Assembly: GCA_030005635.1 (NCBI GenBank)
Contig: JARUHP010000019.1
Location: forward strand, 17,784-81,783
Source: Deltaproteobacteria bacterium IMCC39146
Lineage (GTDB): Bacteria; Desulfobacterota; Desulfuromonadia; Desulfuromonadales; BM103
Direction: 5' to 3'
DNA: 64,000 nt
The notes under the pieces are model-generated. The model saw nothing but the letters and a program-made list of their open reading frames with translations, did not search any database and had not been told where the DNA came from. Numbering within the stretch: the stretch's first letter is position 1; the number at the start of each line of letters is the position of its first letter. A program made the translations under genes and the position numbers. Below are positions 26,407 through 34,663 of this stretch, piece by piece.

Positions 26407-26712
26407 TCAACCCCCCAGAAAATCTTCGACCAGACGAGTGACTTCCAGAAAATCAGCGTCCTCAAGCAACAACCGTTTGTGACGGGACGTTTCACCAGAG
26501 ATAATCTTAACATAACTCCTGGGCAGACTGCAGAGTTTGGCCACGAAAAGACAACAAGCCTTGTTGGCGGCGCCATCGACAGGCGGAGCGGTCAACGCAA
26601 CCTTGAGTTCCTCTCCTTGAAGTCCGACAACCTTATTGTGACTGGATCGGGGTTGGATATAGAGAAAGACTTCGACACCTGCGTCGGTTTGCCGCAGGCA
26701 GGGCAGGCTCAC
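26407..26712 (-). CDS. DUF167 (YggU) family protein
   Basis: A 101-residue YggU-like protein (IQPRSSHNKVVGLQGEELKVALTAPPVDGAANKA). The start codon is GTG at 26712, overlapping the DivIVA stop (GTGA). It is third in the operon yggT-divIVA-DUF167. The family's molecular role is unknown. Confidence 0.9.
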   Translation of the reverse strand: MSLPCLRQTDAGVEVFLYIQPRSSHNKVVGLQGEELKVALTAPPVDGAANKACCLFVAKLCSLPRSYVKIISGETSRHKRLLLEDADFLEVTRLVEDFLGG

Positions 26713-27416
26713 TTGAGAAGGTCCTCTTCACCATTGGGATCATTCGGATCGAGATCGAAAGAGAGTTCAGGAGGCTCATGTTCGAGAGGTGACTCAGGTT
26801 CTTCAGCCGACGGCAGCAGAGACTCTACCTCATCAAACTCAGCTTCTTCGACAGGCGCTTCTGCCGGGCCATCCGCTTCCGCAGTGGCCTCCTCTACGGT
26901 GGAGTCATTTTTTTCAACAAAGGGGAGCGGCTCTTCAAGCATTCTGGCGTCAGCATCAGGGGCATCGAGAGCCACGGTATTCAGATCCATCATGCGGATA
27001 TGCTTTTCCAGCAAACCACGCAGGCTGACTTCAAAATCAATCTTCTGACGCTTGATCTCCTGGATTTCCTCAATCAGCTGCCCGCGACGCTCTTCTGCAT
27101 TGTGCATCAACCGTTCGGCCTTGATCTCGGCCTCAGCCATCATGACATCAACCTCACGACGGGCAGTCGACTTCAAATCTGCAGTAATCTTCTGGGTCGT
27201 CACCAGTGTTTCCTTCAGGGTCTCTTCACGTTCACGCATCTCACTCAGGGTCGCGTTAACCCGATCAAGAGACTCCTGAAGGTTCTGATTCTTACCGATC
27301 AAGCCCTCTAATTCTTCGGCCAGCATTTCCAGAAACTGATCAACAGCAGACTTTTCGTAACCGAAAGGACGCGATTTGAACTGTTTCTGCTGAATATCGA
27401 TCGGACTGATTCGCAT
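26709..27416 (-). CDS. DivIVA-family cell-pole/division protein
   Basis: A 235-residue protein. The N-terminal DivIVA domain (MRISPIDIQQKQFKSRPFGYEKSAVDQFLE) carries the membrane-binding region, followed by coiled coil to about residue 145 and an acidic, Pro-rich C-terminus (about 150-235). The start at 27416 follows GAGGTG. It follows yggT by 7 bases and overlaps DUF167. Likely binds curved membrane and organises division or cell-wall factors. Confidence 0.92.
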   Translation of the reverse strand: MRISPIDIQQKQFKSRPFGYEKSAVDQFLEMLAEELEGLIGKNQNLQESLDRVNATLSEMREREETLKETLVTTQKITADLKSTARREVDVMMAEAEIKAERLMHNAEERRGQLIEEIQEIKRQKIDFEVSLRGLLEKHIRMMDLNTVALDAPDADARMLEEPLPFVEKNDSTVEEATAEADGPAEAPVEEAEFDEVESLLPSAEEPESPLEHEPPELSFDLDPNDPNGEEDLLK

Positions 27417-27423
27417 GCTCACC

Positions 27424-27711
27424 TCAGAATCCGCGGCTGAACTGAACAATTATATTCAGCAGTATCTTTTCAACAATCGTCAGCGCAAACAGCAAGGCAA
27501 TCGGCGAGAGATCGATACCACTGAACTGCAACGGCAGATAGCGTTTCATCAGGGCAAGCACCGGCTCGGTCGCACTGTAGAGAAAACGTACGATCGGGTT
27601 GTAAGGATCGGGGTTAACCCAGGAGATGAGAGCCCGGGCGATGACGATAAAAATATACACCTGGAACACCAGGCTGACGATGTCGTAGAGCGAAGACCAG
27701 AGAACTTGCAT
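27424..27711 (-). CDS. YggT-family membrane protein
   Basis: A 95-residue protein with two hydrophobic YGGT segments (about 10-30 and 65-88) around the conserved ALISWVNPDPYNPIVRFLYSATEPVL. The start at 27711 follows GAGGTG. In many bacteria yggT sits with division and proline-biosynthesis genes; here it leads divIVA. It may aid membrane organisation or osmotic response, but this is not established. Confidence 0.92.
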   Translation of the reverse strand: MQVLWSSLYDIVSLVFQVYIFIVIARALISWVNPDPYNPIVRFLYSATEPVLALMKRYLPLQFSGIDLSPIALLFALTIVEKILLNIIVQFSRGF

Positions 27712-27829
27712 GAGCACCTCGAAAGATATCGCTAAAAAGCAACGATAATGACTATTTATGCCTGATATTATATAGCTTAATACAGACGGATCAGTCAAAC
27801 TCTTTCACATACAAGGTTCGGGAAAAACG

Positions 27830-27858
27830 TTGATTTCTCGGCATCTTGAGGCCATAAT
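27830..27858 (+). promoter_or_regulatory. Candidate promoter of aroF-hgcA
   Basis: TTGATT at 27830-27835 and CATAAT at 27853-27858 with a 17-base spacer, 57 bases before the DAHP synthase ATG. Read by eye; the -10 is only a moderate match. Confidence 0.4.
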
Positions 27859-27914
27859 AGCGACCTTTATACGAGAATATTCTTTTTTACATACTTATTT
27901 CAAGGAGAGAATTC

Positions 27915-28988
27915 ATGGTTAAGACCAACAACCTCAAAGTCAGCGCCGTAACACCTTTGATTGCTCCGGCAGACCTCAAGCAGGTCTTGCCACTCTCGGA
28001 AAAAGCCGCCGGCTTTGTCGCCGCTTCCCGTGAACAGATTCAGAACGTACTCTGGAATCGTGACCCACGGATGATGGTCGTCGTAGGCCCCTGCTCCATT
28101 CACGACCCCAAGGCCGCACTCGAATATGCTGAACGGCTGGCCAAGCTGAATGAGGAGCTTAAAGATCAATTGCTGTTGGTCATGCGCGTCTACTTTGAAA
28201 AGCCCCGCACCACCATCGGCTGGAAAGGTCTGATCAACGATCCAGACCTTGACGAGTCTCACCAGATTTCAAAAGGTCTTGGTATCGCCCGCCGCTTGAT
28301 GCTCGACATCACCGACAGGGGTCTGCCGGTCGCCACAGAAATGCTCGATCCGATCACCCCACAATATATGGCTGACACGCTCAGCTGGGGTGCCATTGGT
28401 GCCCGCACCACCGAAAGCCAGACTCACCGTGAAATGTCGAGTGGCCTCTCCTTCCCGGTCGGGTTCAAGAACGGCACCGATGGCAACCTGCAGATTGCCA
28501 TCGACGCCATGGGCGCGGCATGCCACTCGCACAGTTTTCTCGGCATTAACCGTGAGGGTCGCATCTCCATCATAAAAACCACTGGCAACCCTGATATCCA
28601 CATGGTGCTGCGCGGCGGCAACGACAAGCCCAACTACGAAGCTGCTGACATTGCCCAGGTGATGGAAAAACTGGCGAAGTCGAAGATCGAGACGTCCATC
28701 ATGGTCGACTGCAGCCACGCCAATTCCTACAAGGACCATACCCGGCAGGAAGGCGTCATGAATGATGTTATTGAGCAGGTTGCGGCCGGCAACGGTCAGA
28801 TCGGCTCACTGATGATCGAAAGCTTCCTCGAAGAAGGCAATCAGAAGATGGCCGACAAGCTCGAGGACCTGGCTTACGGCGTTTCAATTACCGACAAATG
28901 CGTCAACTGGGAGACTACGGAACGCATGTTGCGTCATGCTCACGCCAAACTCAAGGAGTGCGGAGGTCGCAACCTGCCCGCAAAGTAA
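27915..28988 (+). CDS. aroF: 3-deoxy-7-phosphoheptulonate (DAHP) synthase, class I
   Basis: A 357-residue class I DAHP synthase (AroF/G/H type) condensing PEP and erythrose 4-phosphate, the entry to aromatic amino acids. The sequence VVVGPCSIHDPKAALEYAERL near 60, MRVYFEKPRTTIGWKGLINDP near 92 and VMVDCSHANSYKDHTRQ near 266 are diagnostic. RBS AAGGAGAG precedes ATG. The stop codon shares its last base with the ATG of hgcA (TAATG). The isozyme letter cannot be decided from sequence; aroF is used as the nearest general label. Confidence 0.95.
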   Translation: MVKTNNLKVSAVTPLIAPADLKQVLPLSEKAAGFVAASREQIQNVLWNRDPRMMVVVGPCSIHDPKAALEYAERLAKLNEELKDQLLLVMRVYFEKPRTTIGWKGLINDPDLDESHQISKGLGIARRLMLDITDRGLPVATEMLDPITPQYMADTLSWGAIGARTTESQTHREMSSGLSFPVGFKNGTDGNLQIAIDAMGAACHSHSFLGINREGRISIIKTTGNPDIHMVLRGGNDKPNYEAADIAQVMEKLAKSKIETSIMVDCSHANSYKDHTRQEGVMNDVIEQVAAGNGQIGSLMIESFLEEGNQKMADKLEDLAYGVSITDKCVNWETTERMLRHAHAKLKECGGRNLPAK

Positions 28989-30157
28989 TGAGTAAAAACA
29001 ATTGCTGCCCACCCCCTGAGCCGGAAACAACCTGCTGCCCTCCAAATGAGGAAGGCACAGAGTGTTGTCCGCCTGCACAGAGCTCCGAACCATGTTGTGC
29101 GGAAGTTACCGACGACCGGCCAGGCTACAAGCTCTGGCCTTTCGTTTGCGGTTGGACAACCGTATCAGGGCAGCAGATTCCTAAAGTTGCAACACGCCTC
29201 ACCGCAACAGACATTGCGGGCCGCTGGCAGATGCGCTGGGGTTTCGGGCGAACCCGCTACAGTATCGCACCGGGGCTCTACGCCATCGGCGCCCCCTCAG
29301 GCGACAGTCCGGTCCTGGTGACCGCCAACTACAAGATGACCTTCGACATCCTCCGCCGCGACATGTACGGCCACGACGTCTGGATACTGGTCATCGACAC
29401 CAAAGGCATCAACGTCTGGTGCGCCGCCGGCAAAGGGACTTTCGGCACAGACGAAATCGTGCGCCAGGTTGAAAGAGCTAAGCTACAGGACGTCGTCAAG
29501 CATCGCATTCTGATCCTGCCGCAACTCGGTGCCCCGGGAGTTGCCGCTCACGAAGTCACCAAAGCCTGCGGATTCAAAGTTCTCTATGGCCCGGTCCGCA
29601 GCAGCGACTTGCCTGAGTTTATCGATACCGGAAACAAAGCCTCACCGCAGATGCGGCGGGTCACCTTCGGCCTGGTCGACCGCCTGGTCCTTACGCCTGT
29701 GGAGCTGGTTTACATGTGGAAGCACACTCTCTACAGTATTGTGGCTCTCTTTATTCTCGGCGGTATAGGCCCTGATATTTTTTCCCTTTCAGCAGCAGGG
29801 TCACGCGGTGGCGCTGCCGTTGCAACAGGGATAATGGCCCTTCTGACCGGCGCAGTGATTACTCCCATACTGCTGCCATGGGTTCCCGGGCGTGCCTTCG
29901 CCAAAAAGGGCGCAATAACCGGCCTCGCAATCGGCGTCGCGGCCGCCCTGGTGTTTGCTGACGCCCTGGGATGGCTGAACACACTGGCCCTGATCTTGAC
30001 CACAGCAACAATCTCATCCTGGTGCGCCATGCACTTCACGGGCTCATCAACCTTCACCTCGCCATCGGGCGTTGATAAAGAAATGCGTCAGGCCATACCT
30101 GCACAGGCAGCGGCTCTGCTGGTCGGCGCTCTTTGCTGGTTGGCGGCGGCTTTTTAA
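28988..30157 (+). CDS. hgcA: HgcA, mercury-methylating corrinoid protein, with Cys-Cys repeat N-terminus
   Basis: A 389-residue HgcA, the corrinoid protein that donates a methyl group to Hg(II). The cap-helix signature NVWCAAGK is at residues 142-149, with Cys145 the expected lower ligand of cobalt. The corrinoid domain (about 60-220) is followed by four to five membrane helices (about 243-385), as in the family. Unusual: residues 6-37 form a ten-residue repeat, each unit beginning Cys-Cys (CC at 6-7, 16-17, 26-27 and 36-37; CCPP in the first three), which makes the protein about 50 residues longer than the HgcA forms I know. The ATG overlaps the DAHP-synthase stop by one base, so translation is probably coupled. 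HgcB follows after a mobile repeat. Confidence 0.95.
   Translation: MSKNNCCPPPEPETTCCPPNEEGTECCPPAQSSEPCCAEVTDDRPGYKLWPFVCGWTTVSGQQIPKVATRLTATDIAGRWQMRWGFGRTRYSIAPGLYAIGAPSGDSPVLVTANYKMTFDILRRDMYGHDVWILVIDTKGINVWCAAGKGTFGTDEIVRQVERAKLQDVVKHRILILPQLGAPGVAAHEVTKACGFKVLYGPVRSSDLPEFIDTGNKASPQMRRVTFGLVDRLVLTPVELVYMWKHTLYSIVALFILGGIGPDIFSLSAAGSRGGAAVATGIMALLTGAVITPILLPWVPGRAFAKKGAITGLAIGVAAALVFADALGWLNTLALILTTATISSWCAMHFTGSSTFTSPSGVDKEMRQAIPAQAAALLVGALCWLAAAF
29003..29107 (+). repeat. 30-base coding repeat giving Cys-Cys-Pro-Pro units in HgcA
   Basis: Four units, each starting with two Cys codons spaced exactly 30 bases apart (codons 6, 16, 26 and 36). The second bases of the units vary, and codon use differs between them (tgctgc, tgctgc, tgttgt, tgttgt), so the repeat is not a very recent exact duplication. 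Confidence 0.8.
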
Positions 30158-30165
30158 ACGAGAAA

Positions 30166-30376
30166 CGGACTTATAACCCAAACAAAGGTCGTAAGGATTT
30201 AACGCAAAGGCGCAAAGGGGTAGAGAAGGCCCGCAAAGAAAACCACTTCAAAAAGCGAGAACAATCGCCCTTTGCGTTTTTCCTGGCTTTTCTTAGCGTC
30301 CTTGCGTTGGTCTTTTGATTTCAGCTCTTACTGTTTTGGTGTAAAGACTTATTCCCTTTGTTTGGGTTATAGCCCA
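30166..30376. repeat. R2 mobile repeat, copy 3, between hgcA and hgcB
   Basis: A complete 211-bp R2 element, beginning 9 bases after the hgcA stop and ending 20 bases before the hgcB start. The remaining 20 bases carry the hgcB RBS (AGGAAAGGAAAGAGAGAG). Its outer ends can pair with each other, so in a joint transcript it could form a large hairpin. Confidence 0.85.
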
Positions 30377-30396
30377 GGAAAGGAAAGAGAGAGAAG

Positions 30397-30684
30397 ATGA
30401 CAGCTCCGCGTTATATTGAAAATGTTGCCAGCCTGAAGCTTGACGAGGAACGTTGCATCGGTTGTGACCTTTGCACAGCGGTTTGCCCACACGGAGTTCT
30501 TGTCAGGAAAGAAAGTAAGGCAAACATTGCTGACTTGAACGCCTGTATCGAATGTGGCGCCTGCGTCATCAACTGCCCTGTTGAAGCTTTAACCGTTAAA
30601 AAGGGAGTGGGCTGTGCCAGCGCGATCATCAATGGTTGGCTGACCGGGGAAGAACCTAGTTGCGATTGTGGTGGCAGCTGCTAG
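30397..30684 (+). CDS. hgcB: HgcB, ferredoxin partner of HgcA
   Basis: A 95-residue 2[4Fe-4S] ferredoxin that reduces the HgcA corrinoid. The clusters are C20-x2-C-x2-C-x3-C30-P and C50-x2-C-x2-C-x3-C60-P. The family-specific VGCASAII places Cys73, and the C-terminus has Cys89, Cys91 and Cys95 (C-D-C-G-G-S-C), which corresponds to the conserved C-terminal Cys pair. The hgcA neighbour and VGCASAII tail distinguish it from ordinary ferredoxins. It is separated from hgcA by a mobile repeat rather than adjacent. Confidence 0.94.
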   Translation: MTAPRYIENVASLKLDEERCIGCDLCTAVCPHGVLVRKESKANIADLNACIECGACVINCPVEALTVKKGVGCASAIINGWLTGEEPSCDCGGSC

Positions 30685-30777
30685 AGAATCGTCTCAATCA
30701 CAACCTAAAGCAATTGAGCCTTAACGACACTCGCTGAAAGCAGATAGATCCTATTGTCCAACAATATATGGCCACCC

Positions 30778-30795
30778 GGTTTACTGGGTGGCCAT
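30778..30795 (+). terminator. Hairpin after hgcB, probable terminator
   Basis: ATGGCCACCC pairs with GGGTGGCCAT; AT-rich sequence follows. It is the only stem between hgcB and the next repeat. Confidence 0.65.
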
Positions 30796-30886
30796 AGTCA
30801 TTTAAATCAAGCAGCCTCCCAAAGACCTAAACCAACAAGAATCCGTTCTTCAACTCAGCAAGTCGTGCTTCGTAATAATTGATTTT

Positions 30887-31098
30887 CGGACTTATAACCC
30901 AAACAAAGGTTGTAAGTATTTAACGCAAAGGCGCGAAGGGGGAGAGAAAGCCCGCAAAGAAAACCACTTCAAAAAGCGAGAATAGTCTCCCTTTGCGTCT
31001 TTCCGGACTTTTCTTAGCGTCTTTGAGTTGGTCTTTTGACTTCAGCTTTTACTGCTTTGCTGTAAAGACGTATTCCCTTTTTTTGGTTTATAGACCCG
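30887..31098. repeat. R2 mobile repeat, copy 4
   Basis: A complete 212-bp copy with ends cggacttataacccaaacaa and tttggtttatagacccg, only 720 bases from copy 3. The 485-base gap between hgcB and the PilZ gene holds this and the hgcB hairpin; I see nothing else in it. Confidence 0.85.
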
Positions 31099-31169
31099 TT
31101 GATTTTTGACTTTTCTAAACAGATAGAGCTTTAGAATATTAGTGAATTCCTGAGTTGTTAATCTGGCAG

Positions 31170-31787
31170 TTATGTGTAATCTGAGGTTTCAGCATCAACA
31201 ATAAAATCCCAGATGCATGAACGTGTTTCCTCATCCATATTCTTGAATTGTAGCCCCATGGTAGTCGTTGGAGACACCGGGATGTTTTCTGGCTTCCCAC
31301 TCCAGATAACCCTTGCAAGAAGAGATGAGGACTCTTCCTTTCCAGGTAATTGTAAATGAAATTTTGTTTCAGAATCCTCATCAGGGAGCTGACCCAGATC
31401 GAAGATTTCAATGGCTGCACCTGTGGAGCTTATGTTTAATAATCTAGCGGATCTTTTATTGCCACCAAAGCCTATCTGAACAAAAAAATCACGGCATAGG
31501 CTTAGCCGAAAATCGTCTCTTCTCAGTAATCGAGCCAACCTTTTATTAATCTCATATTGCGCTTGAAGCTCTAAATTCTCAGACTTTTTAAGTTGAAATT
31601 TTTCTCTTGCAGCAAACAGCAAGTTTTTCAAAGAAAAACGGAGATCAAAGGGTCTTTTTTCGGTTGAAATGACAACATCTTCAACTATGACAATTTCCTC
31701 ACACCGAGGACACAAAAAAATCTGCACCTCTGCGAGATGAGGTGATTTGATAAGTCCACCACAATTTGAACAATTCATTTGAAGCAT
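31170..31787 (-). CDS. Zinc-ribbon / PilZ-domain protein
   Basis: A 205-residue protein with an N-terminal zinc ribbon (CSNCGG...CPRCEE, residues 5-30) and a PilZ domain (about 85-195). The c-di-GMP-binding features are RRDDFRL near residue 89 and NISSTGAAIE near 118. It probably responds to cyclic di-GMP, perhaps in attachment or motility. The upstream region is 430 bases with an R1 copy at its far end. It is a single gene. Confidence 0.85.
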   Translation of the reverse strand: MLQMNCSNCGGLIKSPHLAEVQIFLCPRCEEIVIVEDVVISTEKRPFDLRFSLKNLLFAAREKFQLKKSENLELQAQYEINKRLARLLRRDDFRLSLCRDFFVQIGFGGNKRSARLLNISSTGAAIEIFDLGQLPDEDSETKFHLQLPGKEESSSLLARVIWSGKPENIPVSPTTTMGLQFKNMDEETRSCIWDFIVDAETSDYT

Positions 31788-32053
31788 ATTGTTATGCTCT
31801 TAGGTAAGGGAATTTCAATTATACCCTGTTACAGGTTGTGGTCAAAGAAGTGAAATTCCTATGTATATCTTTAATTTTGCACTGGAGTGGTCAGATTGGC
31901 CGAGAGGCTCAATCTAACCAGGTCCGGCATAGAGCAAAAGGCCAGCCGTTACCAGGTGGCCATTATTTTGCAAATTAACGAGTCTCCTTAAATATCTCTA
32001 TCAATAAGAAGCCTGTTTTGGTTTCAGAAGCCGGTCGTAACATAGAGGAAACA
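31788..32053. other. Gene-free stretch upstream of PilZ gene
   Basis: AT-rich sequence with a weak hairpin near 31952-31972 (ggcca...tggcc). The PilZ promoter should be here. Nothing else recognised. Confidence 0.4.
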
Positions 32054-32220
32054 CTAGCAGCCTGTCGGACTATCTGGGCTGAAGCGAAAATTTGATTGTT
32101 TGAGAACAGACTTTGGTTGATTTGAGAGTAATAGCCGTAGATATTGGTCGTAAATGAGCCGAAACATGGGCCAAACAGACGGATTTACAGCCAGTTCATT
32201 GGTAGTCCGGCAGGCTGCTA
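32054..32220. repeat. R1 mobile repeat, copy 3 (creates the DUF3750 stop)
   Basis: A 167-bp R1 element. Its right flank is TTA rather than CTA, so the inserted TA + G of the element makes a TAG in frame with the DUF3750 gene (N-Stop). The same end geometry as copies 1 and 2 shows the stop is element-derived. Confidence 0.85.
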
Positions 32221-32769
32221 ATTCACGTAACCACTACCGATGGCAGTAAACGGCAGACGCAACTCAAGTTCGGGTACCTGCTTGGCAATCCAAGCGGTGA
32301 ACGTGTTGCTATTGGGCCCAGGAAAGACCGTGTAAGCTGTTTTCCACGGATAGGCATGTGCAGCCTTATTAATTTCATCAATAATTTTGTCAACTTCTGC
32401 ACCCTTATGTTCTTTGAGAATCTGAGGTTTCTCTCCGAACCAGAGTCGATCTGGAATGTCCTTTGCAATTCTCAAGACGGGCTCGCCGTGATGACCACGC
32501 CAACCGACAACATCGTACACCGTGTAAGTGGCTTCACCAGTCCGTTTTGCAGCTATCCAAGTGTGAATTGCAAACCAGCCTCGCCAGCTCCAAGCTTTGG
32601 CACCATAAACATGTATAACCGCTTCTTTTGTAACGGAAGGGTCGGGGGCAATCCCCGCAGATTCACGACTCGCAGTGCGCCAGTCTTTACCAGAAGAGCA
32701 GTTCGACAAGAGGACCCCCATAAGGACAAAAACTGGGAGAAGCTTTAAGTTTTTTTTAAAGTACTTCAC
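32218..32769 (-). CDS. DUF3750 lipoprotein, apparently shortened at the 3' end
   Basis: A 183-residue lipoprotein (signal and lipobox LLSNC, Cys24). The DUF3750 body is clear: GIAPDPS, VIHVYGAKAWSWRGWFAIHTWIAAKR, VVGWRGHHGEP and PGPNSNTFTAWI. It stops after FTAIGSGYVN, where the family, as I recall it, continues (AIGKDY...), because the stop codon is the end of an R1 element. It may therefore be truncated by about 60-80 residues. Function unknown; the His-Trp motif suggests a thiol-protease-like fold, as in related families. Confidence 0.8.
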   Translation of the reverse strand: MKYFKKNLKLLPVFVLMGVLLSNCSSGKDWRTASRESAGIAPDPSVTKEAVIHVYGAKAWSWRGWFAIHTWIAAKRTGEATYTVYDVVGWRGHHGEPVLRIAKDIPDRLWFGEKPQILKEHKGAEVDKIIDEINKAAHAYPWKTAYTVFPGPNSNTFTAWIAKQVPELELRLPFTAIGSGYVN

Positions 32770-32945
32770 TAAATCACCTTCAAGTAAGAAATTCTTTTCA
32801 GTTATTTTAGCTTAGCACGGCTGTGGATATGAAGTAATTGACCAACGGGTTGTAGAGGTTAAGGGTAATTCTTATTCAACCATGACCCTTGCATTATAAG
32901 AGCGACCACCAAGGGACGAGCCCTGGTGACCATCATTTTGTATAT

Positions 32946-34433
32946 TTATAAGCTTTCAGTCAGGTCTAAGGGGAAAATCGGTCTTGGCACGTTACGATAT
33001 GGTAGCCGGTCGTAACGTGGGGTGCAAAGTGCGCCACTATCACAAACTATTATTTGTCCCGAAATCGGCTCGAAGGCAGCGCGAAAGTGTTGCATCGACT
33101 TTAGTGCAACAACGTGTTTTTCCTGTGGATCGATGCCAAAGGCTTTGAATTGCTGTAAATCGAGAATTTGTCGGGGGATGGTAACCACCAATATTTCAAT
33201 GCCGCCGACACGGATGACGGCACTGGGACCGAAACTGCCGTGGAGCCCATGGACCATTGGACCATCGCCGGTGAAATGGCCGTCGCTGCGTGAAACGAGC
33301 TCAGCCTTGACAGTAAGCGGACCACCACCGAAGTCTGGATCGGTCTTGCCTCCAAGCATCAGCTGAACAGGTTTGCCAACAACAGCTGTCTGCAGCGCCT
33401 GCACGACCGCTCCATCAACCATGGGGGCAAAACAGGCATTGTTCACACCCGCATCAAGCAGTGCGCGCAACAGCTCGGTTGAATCGCCATAGCCGCCGGC
33501 GCCAGGGTTATCTGCGTAATCGGCGATAACCAGCGGCCCCTTTTCGGGCTTGTAAGTCGCGGCAAGCCCTGCTGCTTCGTCAACACTGAGATAATCGTTG
33601 AGTACCTCGAAACGGCGCTTCCAGATATCATCAGCAATTGTTTCAGCAAAAGCAGCGTGCGCAGCAAAGGCTCCTTGTCCGCACACCAAAACCGTTGGCC
33701 CAACCTCGGCGACATCGGCGCTGGCAAAGCCGGCATTGATACTCACGGCAAAGACATCTTCCTTCTCTTCATAGGCACGCGCTGCCGCATTGCGCGCTAT
33801 CATCGGGCCAATGTCGGTGCGACCACCATTGACTTCTTCAAGCATGGGACGGCTGATGCGGATAGTGCGCGGTTTAATTTCACCGGCCATGGTTTGCTGG
33901 AGAATGTCGCCAGCCTGGCGTCCGGTGTCACGCATATCAATGTGCGGGTAGGTTTTGAACGAAACAATAATGTCTGCCAGCGCACACATCTGCTCGCTGA
34001 CATTGGCATGGGGATCAAGAGTGATCGCAATCGGCATCTCATTGCCCACGACACTGCGGATACGACGAAGCAATTCTCCTTCGCCATCTTCGCAGAAATC
34101 GAGGCCCATCGCGCCGTGTAAGCCGAGCAACAGGCCATCGAATGGAAGCTTTTTTAGGCTGGCGAGGATCGGCTCACAGAGCCAGTCAAACGCCTTGCGC
34201 CTGATTTTGCCGCTCGGCCCGGCTGCAGCACTCAGAATATGAGTAATTCGCCAGTCATATACGCGACCGGCGTCAAGGAAACCAGCAAGCTCCGTATTCT
34301 CTGTGCCACGCTCATCGATGGCTGCTGCGCCCATCAGGGCATAACGGGCCATGAAGGCTTGCTTCCCGGTTTTGTGCCTGCTGAATGAATTGGTTTCATG
34401 GGAAAGTTCAGCCGTTAATACATTGAAACTCAT
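32946..34433 (-). CDS. M81-family (MlrC-like) metallopeptidase
   Basis: A 495-residue MlrC/M81 protein. The N-terminal domain holds ELSHETNSFS near residue 9, LLLGLHGAMGLDFCEDGEGELL near 102 and ITLDPHANVSEQM near 137, the likely zinc site; the C-terminal MlrC domain follows IADYADNPGAGGYGDST near 302. Named after microcystinase C, these enzymes hydrolyse small peptides or related amides. Divergent from the DUF1611 and racemase genes, so possibly one functional group for D-amino acid peptides. Confidence 0.9.
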   Translation of the reverse strand: MSFNVLTAELSHETNSFSRHKTGKQAFMARYALMGAAAIDERGTENTELAGFLDAGRVYDWRITHILSAAAGPSGKIRRKAFDWLCEPILASLKKLPFDGLLLGLHGAMGLDFCEDGEGELLRRIRSVVGNEMPIAITLDPHANVSEQMCALADIIVSFKTYPHIDMRDTGRQAGDILQQTMAGEIKPRTIRISRPMLEEVNGGRTDIGPMIARNAAARAYEEKEDVFAVSINAGFASADVAEVGPTVLVCGQGAFAAHAAFAETIADDIWKRRFEVLNDYLSVDEAAGLAATYKPEKGPLVIADYADNPGAGGYGDSTELLRALLDAGVNNACFAPMVDGAVVQALQTAVVGKPVQLMLGGKTDPDFGGGPLTVKAELVSRSDGHFTGDGPMVHGLHGSFGPSAVIRVGGIEILVVTIPRQILDLQQFKAFGIDPQEKHVVALKSMQHFRAAFEPISGQIIVCDSGALCTPRYDRLPYRNVPRPIFPLDLTESL

Positions 34434-34496
34434 AGAGCAATCCGTGTGGGAAAGAGGAAAAAATAAGGGAGCATAGAAGATTAGGGGTGAAAGGTG
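34434..34496 (-). promoter_or_regulatory. Short leader of MlrC-like gene
   Basis: Minus-strand AT-rich stretch between the MlrC ATG and an R1 copy; any promoter must lie here or within the repeat. No RBS stronger than GAGG is visible. Low confidence. Confidence 0.25.
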
Positions 34497-34663
34497 CTAG
34501 CAACCTGTCGGACTATCTGGGCTGAAGCGAAAATTTGACCGTTTGAGAACAGATTTTGGCTCATTTGAGAGTAATAGCCGTAGCTATTGGTCGAAAAGGA
34601 GCTGAAATATGGGCCAAACAGGCGGATTTGCAGCCAGTTCATGGTTAGTCCGACAGGCTGCTA
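34497..34663. repeat. R1 mobile repeat, copy 4
   Basis: A 167-bp R1 element flanked by CTAG on both sides, between the divergent MlrC and DUF1611 genes. A second small hairpin follows (tgccgcgt / acgcggca, 34663-34692). The remaining 345 bases to the next gene are non-coding and should hold its promoter. Confidence 0.85.

Noticed and set aside
28800..28990. A cobalamin riboswitch upstream of hgcA
   Set aside because: hgcA begins inside the DAHP-synthase stop codon, and no B12-box sequence is visible.
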